Shown here piece after piece: positions 1-5,285 of a stretch of DNA of 5,312 bases. The notes under the pieces are model-generated. The model worked only from the letters and a program-made list of their open reading frames with translations. It had not been told where the DNA came from and did not search any database. The stretch is from positions 1 through 5,312 of the forward strand of contig JAOAPP010000034.1 in NCBI GenBank assembly GCA_025462985.1. Reading direction: 5' to 3'. Source of the DNA: Bryobacterales bacterium (lineage in GTDB: Bacteria > Acidobacteriota > Terriglobia > Bryobacterales > Bryobacteraceae). The position numbers were made by a program, and so were the translations under genes. Numbering within the stretch: the stretch's first letter is position 1; each line of letters opens with the position of its first letter.

Positions 1-348
1 CGGGTGGGGCGCGGGCCGCACCAGAGCTACTGCATTCTGATCACGGGCAAGCTGAATGACATCGCGCGGGAGCGTATTCGCACGGTGACAGAATCGACCG
101 ATGGCTTTTACATCGCCGAGATGGATATGAAGCTGCGCGGCCCGGGCGAGTTTTATGGGACCAAACAGTCAGGCATTCCGGGGCTGCGGCTTGGGGACCT
201 GATTCGGGATGCGGAGATCTTGGAAGAGGCCCGGATTGAGGCGCAGAAGCTGGTCAGCGATGAGGAGAATAAGGAAGAGCTGCGGGGCGTGATCCAGTAC
301 ATCCAGGAGAACTGGCAGCGGCGGTATGCGCTGGCGCAAGTGGGGTAG
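1..348 (+). CDS. recG: ATP-dependent DNA helicase RecG, C-terminal fragment
   Basis: This is the last 115 residues of RecG, the superfamily 2 helicase that remodels stalled replication forks and branched recombination intermediates. The reading frame is open from base 1, so the gene begins left of the window; the family is usually about 690-800 aa. The fragment opens with RVGRG, the end of helicase motif VI (normally QLRGRVGRG), which contains the arginine that contacts ATP. It continues with MKLRGPGEFYGTKQSG (about visible residues 43-58), the RecG signature that follows the helicase core, and then GLRLGDLIRD. The tail is a helical, charged C terminus ending in a TAG at 346-348. A methyltransferase gene, rsmD, starts within a few bases, so the two are probably co-transcribed. 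The related helicase Mfd is a less likely alternative because of the GEFYGTKQSG signature. Confidence 0.95.
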   Translation, partial: RVGRGPHQSYCILITGKLNDIARERIRTVTESTDGFYIAEMDMKLRGPGEFYGTKQSGIPGLRLGDLIRDAEILEEARIEAQKLVSDEENKEELRGVIQYIQENWQRRYALAQVG

Positions 349-353
349 TGGCG

Positions 354-881
354 ATGCGGGTGATTGGCGGCCGGTTTCGTAGGCGCACATTGAAGAGCGT
401 TCCCGGGATGGATGTTCGCCCCACACCGGATCGTATGCGCGAGACGCTGTTCAACATTCTTGGCACGCGGGTTGAGGATTCGATTTTTCTCGACGCCTAC
501 GCGGGCACGGGCGCGGTCGGGATTGAAGCGTTAAGCCGAGGCGCAAAGTCGGCGATTCTGATTGAGCGACGGGCGGATGCGCTGGCGGTGCTGCGGGGAA
601 ATCTACGAACGCTGGGCATCGGCGACGAGGCAAGGGTTTTGCGTGGCACTGCATTGGATTTGCTGCCGGACTTGCGCTGCGATATCGCATTCATAGATCC
701 GCCCTATGAGATGACAAAGGAGTATCGCGATTCCCTGCCCGGGCTGGATGCGAGCGGGTGCCAACTGGCAATTGCGCAGCATTTGTCAAAGCTGACGCTC
801 GAAGATGTGTACGGACCGTTCCGGAAGACGCGGATCGTGAAGCAGGGTGACAACTCGCTTAGCTTTTTTGAGCGAGCATGA
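354..881 (+). CDS. rsmD: 16S rRNA (guanine(966)-N(2))-methyltransferase RsmD
   Basis: RsmD uses S-adenosylmethionine to methylate N2 of G966 (E. coli numbering) of 16S rRNA during 30S assembly in the cytoplasm. The 175-residue protein begins with the family's typical MRVIGGRFRRRTL. It has RPTPDRMRETLFN (residues 22-34), the SAM-binding loop DAYAGTGAVGIEAL (47-60), an acidic strand end IERR (70-73) and the catalytic DPPY (115-118). It is slightly shorter than the E. coli protein (198 aa). The C-terminal segment that usually reads V-x-EH is here IAQH (140-143), a mild deviation. I chose ATG 354 because the protein then begins exactly at the conserved N terminus and TGGGG at 341-345 sits 8 bases upstream. 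The alternative GTG at 348 overlaps the recG stop and would add only two residues. The gene is probably in an operon with recG. Its last 23 bp overlap the end of the convergent glycerate kinase gene. Confidence 0.95.
   Translation: MRVIGGRFRRRTLKSVPGMDVRPTPDRMRETLFNILGTRVEDSIFLDAYAGTGAVGIEALSRGAKSAILIERRADALAVLRGNLRTLGIGDEARVLRGTALDLLPDLRCDIAFIDPPYEMTKEYRDSLPGLDASGCQLAIAQHLSKLTLEDVYGPFRKTRIVKQGDNSLSFFERA
854..876. repeat. Imperfect inverted repeat across the convergent ends of rsmD and glycerate kinase
   Basis: CTCGCTTA (854-861) and TGAGCGAG (869-876) pair over 8 positions with one G-T wobble, around the 7-base loop GCTTTTT. The structure covers the TAA of glycerate kinase and lies just before the TGA of rsmD. 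Neither strand has a T-tract after the stem, so it is not a standard intrinsic terminator. It might still help transcripts end or be processed where two genes meet. Confidence 0.35.
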
Positions 882-2181
882 TCTGGATGTCCATGACGTT
901 GGTGCCGGTGGGTCCGGTTTTGACCAGGTCGCCCAGAGTTTCGAAGAACGGGTAGGAGTCGTTGCGCTGGAGGTGGTCGCCGGCGTTGAGGCCTGCAGCC
1001 CGCGCGCGATCAAGCGTGTCTCCAGTTGCAATAGCGCCCGCGGCATCAGTCGGGCCATCGGTGCCGTCGGTTCCGACACTGAGGAACAGAACACCGTCCA
1101 GGCCTGATATGTCGAGTGCGGCCGCGAGGGCGAACTCCTGGTTTCTGCCTCCTTTCCCGTGGCCGTGCACCGTGACCGTGGTTTCACCCCCAGACAGAAT
1201 ACAGAGCGGGAGCCCGCCGGCGGCCATCTGCGCGCGAAGAATGGCCGTGAGTTGCGCGGCGACTTCGCGCGTTTCTCCGGTCAGGGTGGTGGAGTGAATC
1301 AAGGTATTGTAGCCGAGCGCCTGAGCTGCGTTTGAGGCGGCTTCTAGCGCGAGGCGATTGCTGCCCACCACGACTGTGTTCACATTTTCGAAGACGGGAT
1401 CGTTCGCTTTCGGTGTTTCGGGGACGGCTCCGCGGGCTCCACCAGCCAGAAAAGCTTTGACGGAAGCAGGCTGCCGGTCCTCAAGTTTGTACGCGTGGAG
1501 AACTGAGATGGCTTCGTCGAAGGTAGAGGGATCCGGAGCCGCGAGGCCCGAGCCGATGACTGCAGGCGGGTCGCCGATCACATCGGATAGGAGCAGGTTT
1601 GAAACGGTGGCCGGAGCGGCGAGGGCTGCGAGCCTGCCACCTTTGAGAAAAGACAGGTGCTTACGAACGGCGTTCAGTTCGTAGATGTCGGCTCCGGCAT
1701 GCAGCAGCAGCTGAGTGGTGAGCTGTTTGTCTTCGAGGGTAACGGGCGGCTGTGGCGCGGCGAGCAATGCGGATGCGCCTCCAGAGACGGCAAGGATCAC
1801 GAGATCGCGATGACTCAATGGGTAGAGGATCTCACGTATGCGGAGTGCTGCGCGTAAGCTCTCCCCATCTGGAATGGGGTGACCGGCTTCGATGATTTCC
1901 CAATGGGCGTGAGCGTGCGGGGCATGTCCAGCCTTTGTGACGACGATCGCGTGAGCCAGCGGACGGGGTATGCTTTCGGCAACGGCGGTCGCCATCCCCA
2001 TGGCGGCTTTGCCGACGCTGAGGAGATGGATTCGGTCAAAGTCGCTAAGCGAGATGAGCGTTTGTCCACACCTCAGCTCGCTCGTAGTGGAGGAGAGGTG
2101 GCGGTACACAGCTTCGCGGGCATCAGCGGCGCGCAGAGCTGTTTTCAGGATCGTGTGGGCATCGTGGCGAAGATTTTTCAA
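859..2181 (-). CDS. Glycerate 2-kinase, class II (DUF4147/MOFRL family)
   Basis: Class II glycerate kinases phosphorylate D-glycerate with ATP, giving 2-phosphoglycerate, which enters lower glycolysis. From TTG 2181 the protein is 440 aa, normal for the family. The N-terminal DUF4147 domain (about 1-250) shows VGKAAMGMA (56-64, with the conserved Lys58), SGGASALL (133-140), NAVRKHLSFLKGGRLA (170-185) and LSDVIGDPPAVIGSG (198-212). The C-terminal MOFRL domain shows LSGGETTVTV (329-338), GKGGRNQEFALA (342-353), GTDGTDGPTDAAGA (370-383) and GPTGTNVMD (423-431). The frame stays open upstream to a TTG at 2259 inside aroK, but there is no in-frame ATG before residue 61. TTG 2181 gives an N terminus (MKNLRHDAHTILKTALRAAD) that looks like the family, yet no Shine-Dalgarno precedes it. 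GTG at 2109-2107 is a poorer choice. The gene follows aroK on the same strand, 23 bases after its stop. The gene name varies (gckA, garK2, ttuD), so none is assigned. Confidence 0.93.
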   Translation of the reverse strand: MKNLRHDAHTILKTALRAADAREAVYRHLSSTTSELRCGQTLISLSDFDRIHLLSVGKAAMGMATAVAESIPRPLAHAIVVTKAGHAPHAHAHWEIIEAGHPIPDGESLRAALRIREILYPLSHRDLVILAVSGGASALLAAPQPPVTLEDKQLTTQLLLHAGADIYELNAVRKHLSFLKGGRLAALAAPATVSNLLLSDVIGDPPAVIGSGLAAPDPSTFDEAISVLHAYKLEDRQPASVKAFLAGGARGAVPETPKANDPVFENVNTVVVGSNRLALEAASNAAQALGYNTLIHSTTLTGETREVAAQLTAILRAQMAAGGLPLCILSGGETTVTVHGHGKGGRNQEFALAAALDISGLDGVLFLSVGTDGTDGPTDAAGAIATGDTLDRARAAGLNAGDHLQRNDSYPFFETLGDLVKTGPTGTNVMDIQIMLAQKS

Positions 2182-2204
2182 AGGAGCGCCGCGACGACTT
2201 TCAT

Positions 2205-2732
2205 TTAGAAGATGGGGAGGTTCAGGATTCTGCGGGTGACTTCGGCAGGGTCCTGGCAATCGGCAATCACGTGATAATCGGCACGTGCGTAGAGAGGACG
2301 GCGGGCTTCGAACATGCAGGCCATGGTGACGGGGTCACAGGCCAAAGGACGGGTGGACAGGTCACCGAGGCGGCTATGGATGACTTCGAGCGAACAATCA
2401 AGCCAGACGGTGACGCCATTGTTCTCGACGATCTCCCAATTGCGCTGCTGAACGAAAGTCCCGCCGCCCAGAGCGACCACGCAGGGATTCCCCGCTTCGA
2501 TGAGCGTGACGCGCTTGCGAAGGACCTCGGACTCGATTTCGCGGAACACGGCCTCGCCCTCTTCGGCGAAGATCTGGGCAATGGTTCGCTGTTGTTCGTG
2601 CTCGATATCCTGATCGATATCAAAGAAACACCAGCCCAATTCTTCTGCAAGTGAACGGCCGACGGTGGATTTACCGCTGCCCATGAAGCCGACCAGATAG
2701 AGACCAGGTGTTCGCTTCAGCTTCAAGGTCAT
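2205..2732 (-). CDS. aroK: Shikimate kinase
   Basis: Shikimate kinase transfers phosphate from ATP to the 3-hydroxyl of shikimate, the fifth step of the chorismate pathway to aromatic amino acids; it is cytosolic and monomeric. The 175-residue length is typical. Visible elements are the P-loop GFMGSGKST (15-23), the shikimate/Mg-binding FDID (37-40), FREIE (63-67) with the shikimate-binding Arg64, ALGGGT (87-92) with the glycine triplet, the lid Arg in STRPL (126-130), and RRPLYARAD (144-152), whose Arg corresponds to the conserved substrate-binding Arg near the C terminus. No key residue is missing. ATG 2732 lacks a Shine-Dalgarno sequence; AT-rich DNA lies just upstream. It is the first gene of a two-gene minus-strand unit with glycerate kinase and is divergent from the LON-domain gene. 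The symbol aroK rather than aroL is by convention; gluconate kinase is excluded by the shikimate-binding motifs. Confidence 0.95.
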   Translation of the reverse strand: MTLKLKRTPGLYLVGFMGSGKSTVGRSLAEELGWCFFDIDQDIEHEQQRTIAQIFAEEGEAVFREIESEVLRKRVTLIEAGNPCVVALGGGTFVQQRNWEIVENNGVTVWLDCSLEVIHSRLGDLSTRPLACDPVTMACMFEARRPLYARADYHVIADCQDPAEVTRRILNLPIF

Positions 2733-2773
2733 GAGTCAACGATTTTTATATTAACAGCAGCCCATAATAGGGC
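2733..2773. promoter_or_regulatory. Divergent intergenic spacer, likely promoters for aroK and the LON-domain gene
   Basis: These 41 bp are the only DNA between two divergently transcribed genes, so promoters in both directions are expected here or slightly inside the genes. The spacer is much richer in A+T than its surroundings. Minus-strand TATAAA (2750-2745) and plus-strand CATAAT (2763-2768) each match five of six bases of the sigma-70 -10 consensus. No convincing -35 box lies 17 bp upstream of either. GCCC (2760-2763) and GGGC (2770-2773) form an inverted repeat around ATAATA. The assignment rests on context and -10-like hexamers only. Confidence 0.4.
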
Positions 2774-3403
2774 ATGGCTACGCGGCTTCTTCCCTTATTT
2801 CCTCTCTCCGTCGTACTGCTGCCGGCGACGCCGCTGCCCTTACATATCTTCGAAGATCGCTACAAGGAGATGATGGGCGAAGTCATCTCGAACTCAACGG
2901 AATTTGGCGTGGTACTGGCGAAGGAGGATGGAATTGTAAACATTGGCTGCACGGCGACTGTGGACCGGGTTCTGCAGCGGTATCCGGACGGACGAATGGA
3001 TCTGCTGGCGGTCGGTCGACGCCGGTTCCGGATCTTGTCGGTGGACCAGGACAAGTCGTACCTACGGGCCGAGGTGGAGTACTTCAATGATGAGGAAGTG
3101 AGTGAGGTACCGGCGGATTTACGGCAGCAGGCCATTGCAGGCTACGAGAAGTTGCGCGCGGTGGAGTCACCGAATGTGATTATCGAGCCGTTGTTGGACG
3201 CACCGCAGCTCAGTTTTCAGCTGGCGCAGTTTGTCGGCGATGTGGAGAAGCGGCAGACGGTGCTGTCGATCCGGTCCGAAGTGGAACGGCTGCAGTTTCT
3301 TGTGGCAATGCTTCCGGGCTACACGGAGCAGCGGCAGCTGGTGGCCAAGGCGAAGCGGCTGGCTCCGATGAATGGGCATGCCAAGCACGTGGGGGGACGG
3401 TGA
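2774..3403 (+). CDS. Stand-alone LON substrate-binding (N-terminal) domain protein
   Basis: The 209-residue protein matches the N-terminal domain of the Lon protease (LON_substr_bdg) but lacks the AAA+ ATPase and the Ser-Lys protease domains, so it cannot be Lon itself. Stand-alone LON-domain proteins are widespread and mostly uncharacterised; a role in binding misfolded or specific substrate proteins is inferred from the domain only. The diagnostic start LPLFPLSVVLLPATPLPLHI (6-25) runs into FEDRYKEM (26-33). It continues with FGVVLAKEDG (44-53), IGCTATVDRVLQRYPDGRMD (57-76) and VGRRRFRIL (80-88). A helical C-terminal half (about 113-200) follows, and a basic tail ends the protein. ATG 2774 gives the canonical N terminus; AGGG at 2769-2772 sits one base from it, which is closer than usual for a Shine-Dalgarno. 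The TGA stop overlaps the GTG of the next gene. Confidence 0.9.
   Translation: MATRLLPLFPLSVVLLPATPLPLHIFEDRYKEMMGEVISNSTEFGVVLAKEDGIVNIGCTATVDRVLQRYPDGRMDLLAVGRRRFRILSVDQDKSYLRAEVEYFNDEEVSEVPADLRQQAIAGYEKLRAVESPNVIIEPLLDAPQLSFQLAQFVGDVEKRQTVLSIRSEVERLQFLVAMLPGYTEQRQLVAKAKRLAPMNGHAKHVGGR
3391..3403 (+). promoter_or_regulatory. G-rich ribosome binding region and GTGA stop/start overlap
   Basis: A run of six G (3391-3396) lies 3 bases before the GTG start at 3400-3402 of the HAD gene. That GTG shares bases with the TGA stop (3401-3403) of the LON-domain gene. The overlap suggests that ribosomes finishing the first gene reinitiate on the second. It also supports GTG 3400 as the true start, because the HAD nucleophile motif follows at residue 12, as is usual in this superfamily. 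Confidence 0.6.
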
Positions 3404-4095
3404 GGCAGACGTTACGGCAGCAGCTGATTTTCGATGCGGACGACACGCTTTGGGAAAACAACATCTACTTCGAGGCGGCATTCGACCAATTCTGCGATTA
3501 CCTGGCGCACTCCTCACTTTCGTCGCAGCAGGTCCGTGCCGTGCTGGACGAGATAGAACTGGCCAACTCAAAGATTCACGGATACGGCTCTCGGAATTTC
3601 GCGCACAACCTGGCTACCTGTTTTCAACATCTGGCCGAGCGCGACATCTCGGAGAAAGATATGGAAGCAGTAAAGGACTTCGCACATGCAATTCTGGAGC
3701 AGCCGATCGAGCTGATCGAAGGCGTCGAGGACACGGTAGCCGAGCTTTCGGAGCGCCACGATCTGACAATTTTCACGAAGGGCGACGTGGAGGAGCAACG
3801 ATTGAAGATTGACCGTTCAGGCCTGGGTTCGTATTTCTCTCACTCTGCGATTGTTAAAGAAAAGGATGCGCCGGCGTACCGGGCGCTGGCAGATGAGCGC
3901 GGGTTTGCAGTGGAGCGAACCTGGATGATCGGGAACTCGCCGAAATCGGATATCAATCCGGCTCTGGCGGCGGGTTTGTCGGCGGTGTACGTTCCGCATC
4001 CGCGCACCTGGAGTCTGGAGCGAGAGGATGTTCCGGAGGAGCATCCGAGGTTGTTGCGGGTTGGGAGCGTTCGGGAACTGGTGGACTATTTCTAG
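3400..4095 (+). CDS. HAD-superfamily hydrolase (probable phosphatase, C1-cap type)
   Basis: This is a 231-residue haloacid-dehalogenase-like hydrolase, probably a cytosolic phosphatase of small metabolites; the substrate cannot be read from the sequence. Motif I is FDADDTLW (11-18), with the Asp12 nucleophile and Asp14 acid/base. The helical insert from about 20 to 105 fits a C1 cap. Motif II is IFTKGD (124-129) with Thr126. Motif III Lys is probably Lys153 or Lys155 in IVKEKDAP. Motif IV is MIGNSPKSDINPALAAG (176-192) with Asp184 for Mg2+. All four catalytic motifs are intact, so the enzyme should be active. The YjjG/phosphoglycolate phosphatase-like group (COG1011) is the nearest by general pattern. 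The gene starts inside the stop codon of the LON-domain gene, so the two are almost certainly one operon and may be functionally linked. Confidence 0.9.
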   Translation: MRQTLRQQLIFDADDTLWENNIYFEAAFDQFCDYLAHSSLSSQQVRAVLDEIELANSKIHGYGSRNFAHNLATCFQHLAERDISEKDMEAVKDFAHAILEQPIELIEGVEDTVAELSERHDLTIFTKGDVEEQRLKIDRSGLGSYFSHSAIVKEKDAPAYRALADERGFAVERTWMIGNSPKSDINPALAAGLSAVYVPHPRTWSLEREDVPEEHPRLLRVGSVRELVDYF

Positions 4096-4123
4096 CGCCA
4101 AATAATTGTAGACTTGCTTCCTT

Positions 4124-4153
4124 ATGAAACGCCTCGTCATGAAACGCCTCGTG
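4124..4153 (+). repeat. Perfect five-codon tandem duplication at the start of an exported-protein gene
   Basis: The 15-base unit ATGAAACGCCTCGTC (4124-4138) is followed at once by ATGAAACGCCTCGTG (4139-4153), differing only in the last base, which is synonymous. The protein therefore begins MKRLVMKRLV and has two equivalent ATG codons. Neither ATG has a Shine-Dalgarno sequence upstream. Replication slippage is the simplest origin. Confidence 0.95.
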
Positions 4154-4597
4154 GCGATTCTCTTGGTTTGTGGGCAGATTGCTCTGGCAGGCACCACGTC
4201 TGTCCACTGGCGGGATCTAGGTTCACTGATTCCAGATAAGAATGTGATTGTCAGCTTGGTGAACGGCAAGTCGGTCAAAGGCAGGACGGCGTCTATTGAA
4301 CCTGATTCGATCGTCCTCGCAACGCGCGGGGGGCGGGTGCCGGTTCCGCGTCAGTCCGTGCAGGAAATCCGTGTTGCCCGGAAGACAAGTTATAAGTGGC
4401 GACTAATCGGCGTGGCTGTTGGCGGTGGAGTGGGCGCAGCCATCGCGATCCCGGTTTTAGCGGAAACGCATAACGAAGGCAGCGGGACCTATGACGCGGC
4501 GGCTGCCGGCCTGATCGGCGGGCTGGCGGCCCTTGGGTTCTTCGGCGGCTGGCGAGCGGATCACTCTAGCGATGTGATCACTGTGCTGCCGGACTGA
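4124..4597 (+). CDS. Exported small protein with Sm-like pattern and two glycine-rich hydrophobic segments
   Basis: I do not recognise a named gene. The 157-residue product has a basic N terminus (MKRLVMKRLV) and a hydrophobic stretch ending in ALA (residues 20-22), a plausible signal peptidase I site. The Cys at 16 lacks a proper lipobox. Residues 39-86 alternate strands and turns (VIVSLVNGKSVKGR, then DSIVLATRGGRVPVP, then VQEIRVA), which resembles the small beta-barrel Sm/Hfq fold in pattern only. Two Gly/Ala-rich hydrophobic stretches follow: 94-113 (LIGVAVGGGVGAAIAIPVLA) and 125-142. Both look like glycine-zipper or membrane segments, separated by a short polar loop. Similar architectures occur, as I recall, in hypothetical proteins of Acidobacteriota. 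The gene starts 28 bases after the HAD gene and may be read through from it. A start at the second ATG (4139) is equally possible. Its last 20 bp overlap the convergent peptidase gene. Confidence 0.75.
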   Translation: MKRLVMKRLVAILLVCGQIALAGTTSVHWRDLGSLIPDKNVIVSLVNGKSVKGRTASIEPDSIVLATRGGRVPVPRQSVQEIRVARKTSYKWRLIGVAVGGGVGAAIAIPVLAETHNEGSGTYDAAAAGLIGGLAALGFFGGWRADHSSDVITVLPD

Positions 4598-5282
4598 AGC
4601 CAGCCAACTCTGCCAAATGGTCAACGCTTCTCGCCGGGCGATAGCTGAGCCAGTTCGATACTCTTCGATTTCTGCCCTGCTCGGCCATTTGCCGCGCTTG
4701 GGCCGGAGTAAACGGAATAATGCTGAATGCTGCGCGTTGCCAGTCAACTTTCGACCACACGCCTTTCATCAACCCGCTGTCCTCATGACCTCCCGAGCGG
4801 AGCAGGACATGGCCTAATTCGTGGGCCATCGCGTATCCCAAAACGCGGCTGAAGCCCGGCAGCATCCTTTGGCTCACCTCCTCCACACGATCGGCATAGA
4901 TAGTGATCTGGATACCAGTCCTCGAGCACGGCAAAGAGAAGCCGAGTGTCTGCCGCGATCTGCCGGCCGGGGCATGAGCCAGGACCTGCACTCTCACGAT
5001 GTCCGGAAGCAGGGGACTAGCGCAGTGGCCCTCGATTAGCGGACTAGCGTCCCTGGTGAGCCGACTCCGTTCGGCTAGGACACCGGCATTCCAGGTCGCC
5101 TCGGTCCCCGAGCTTAGCAGTATCTTGCCGGTTACCTTTTCCGCGGTGGTAAGCAACTCTGGCCCGAGCGCCGCGTCGTCGTAGACCACAATGTGAACGG
5201 GCCCGAGCAACGGCCCGCTCGCGCCCGACAAGGCGCAGAGGCCAAGGAGCAGTCCACATTTCCGTCCTCCCGTCAGCGTCAT
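4578..5282 (-). CDS. Predicted exported zinc metallopeptidase (HELGH, third His at +8, GLM turn)
   Basis: The 234-residue protein probably acts outside the cytoplasm: residues 1-22 are basic, then hydrophobic (GGRKCGLLLGLCALSGASG), like a signal peptide. The catalytic signature is AHELGHVLL (153-161): His154 and His158 would bind zinc and Glu155 would be the base. His166 in SGGH is a plausible third ligand, and SGLMKGVW (169-176) is a possible Met-turn. Upstream, IYADRVEEV (128-136) and VLGYAMAHELGH recall a family of secreted hypothetical proteins I know from Acidobacteriota. Their third His lies 13 residues from the first, as here, and not 11 as in classical metzincins. Two Cys (87 and 119) might form a disulfide. 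The C-terminal FTPAQARQMAEQ helix also fits that family. Substrate and true activity are unknown. The start has a strong ribosome binding site. The 3' end overlaps the convergent neighbour by 20 bp. Confidence 0.8.
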   Translation of the reverse strand: MTLTGGRKCGLLLGLCALSGASGPLLGPVHIVVYDDAALGPELLTTAEKVTGKILLSSGTEATWNAGVLAERSRLTRDASPLIEGHCASPLLPDIVRVQVLAHAPAGRSRQTLGFSLPCSRTGIQITIYADRVEEVSQRMLPGFSRVLGYAMAHELGHVLLRSGGHEDSGLMKGVWSKVDWQRAAFSIIPFTPAQARQMAEQGRNRRVSNWLSYRPARSVDHLAELAGFSPAAQ

Positions 5283-5285
5283 TGC

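Noticed and set aside
854..876. Bidirectional intrinsic terminator at the rsmD/glycerate kinase junction
   Set aside because: The T run lies in the loop and no T-tract follows the stem on either strand, so it is kept only as an inverted repeat.
847..1684. Open frames on the + strand opposite glycerate kinase
   Set aside because: They lie wholly antisense to a strongly conserved kinase gene, have low-complexity Arg/Ser/Pro/Ala-rich translations and no recognisable motifs; high GC commonly creates such frames.
2181..2259. Longer glycerate kinase start at TTG 2259
   Set aside because: It would overlap aroK by 55 bp and add a Pro/His-rich stretch unlike the family N terminus, with no ribosome binding site.
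2271..2654. 127-residue + strand open frame opposite aroK
   Set aside because: It mirrors the codons of shikimate kinase, has no domain signal and no convincing ribosome binding site.
3167..3571. Minus-strand frame across the LON/HAD junction
   Set aside because: It is antisense to two well-supported genes and its composition (Arg, Pro, His, Ser) is typical of a shadow frame.
4139..4200. Lipoprotein signal at Cys16 of the exported small protein
   Set aside because: The residue before Cys is Val, whereas a lipobox needs Gly, Ala or Ser there; an ALA cleavage site further on fits better.
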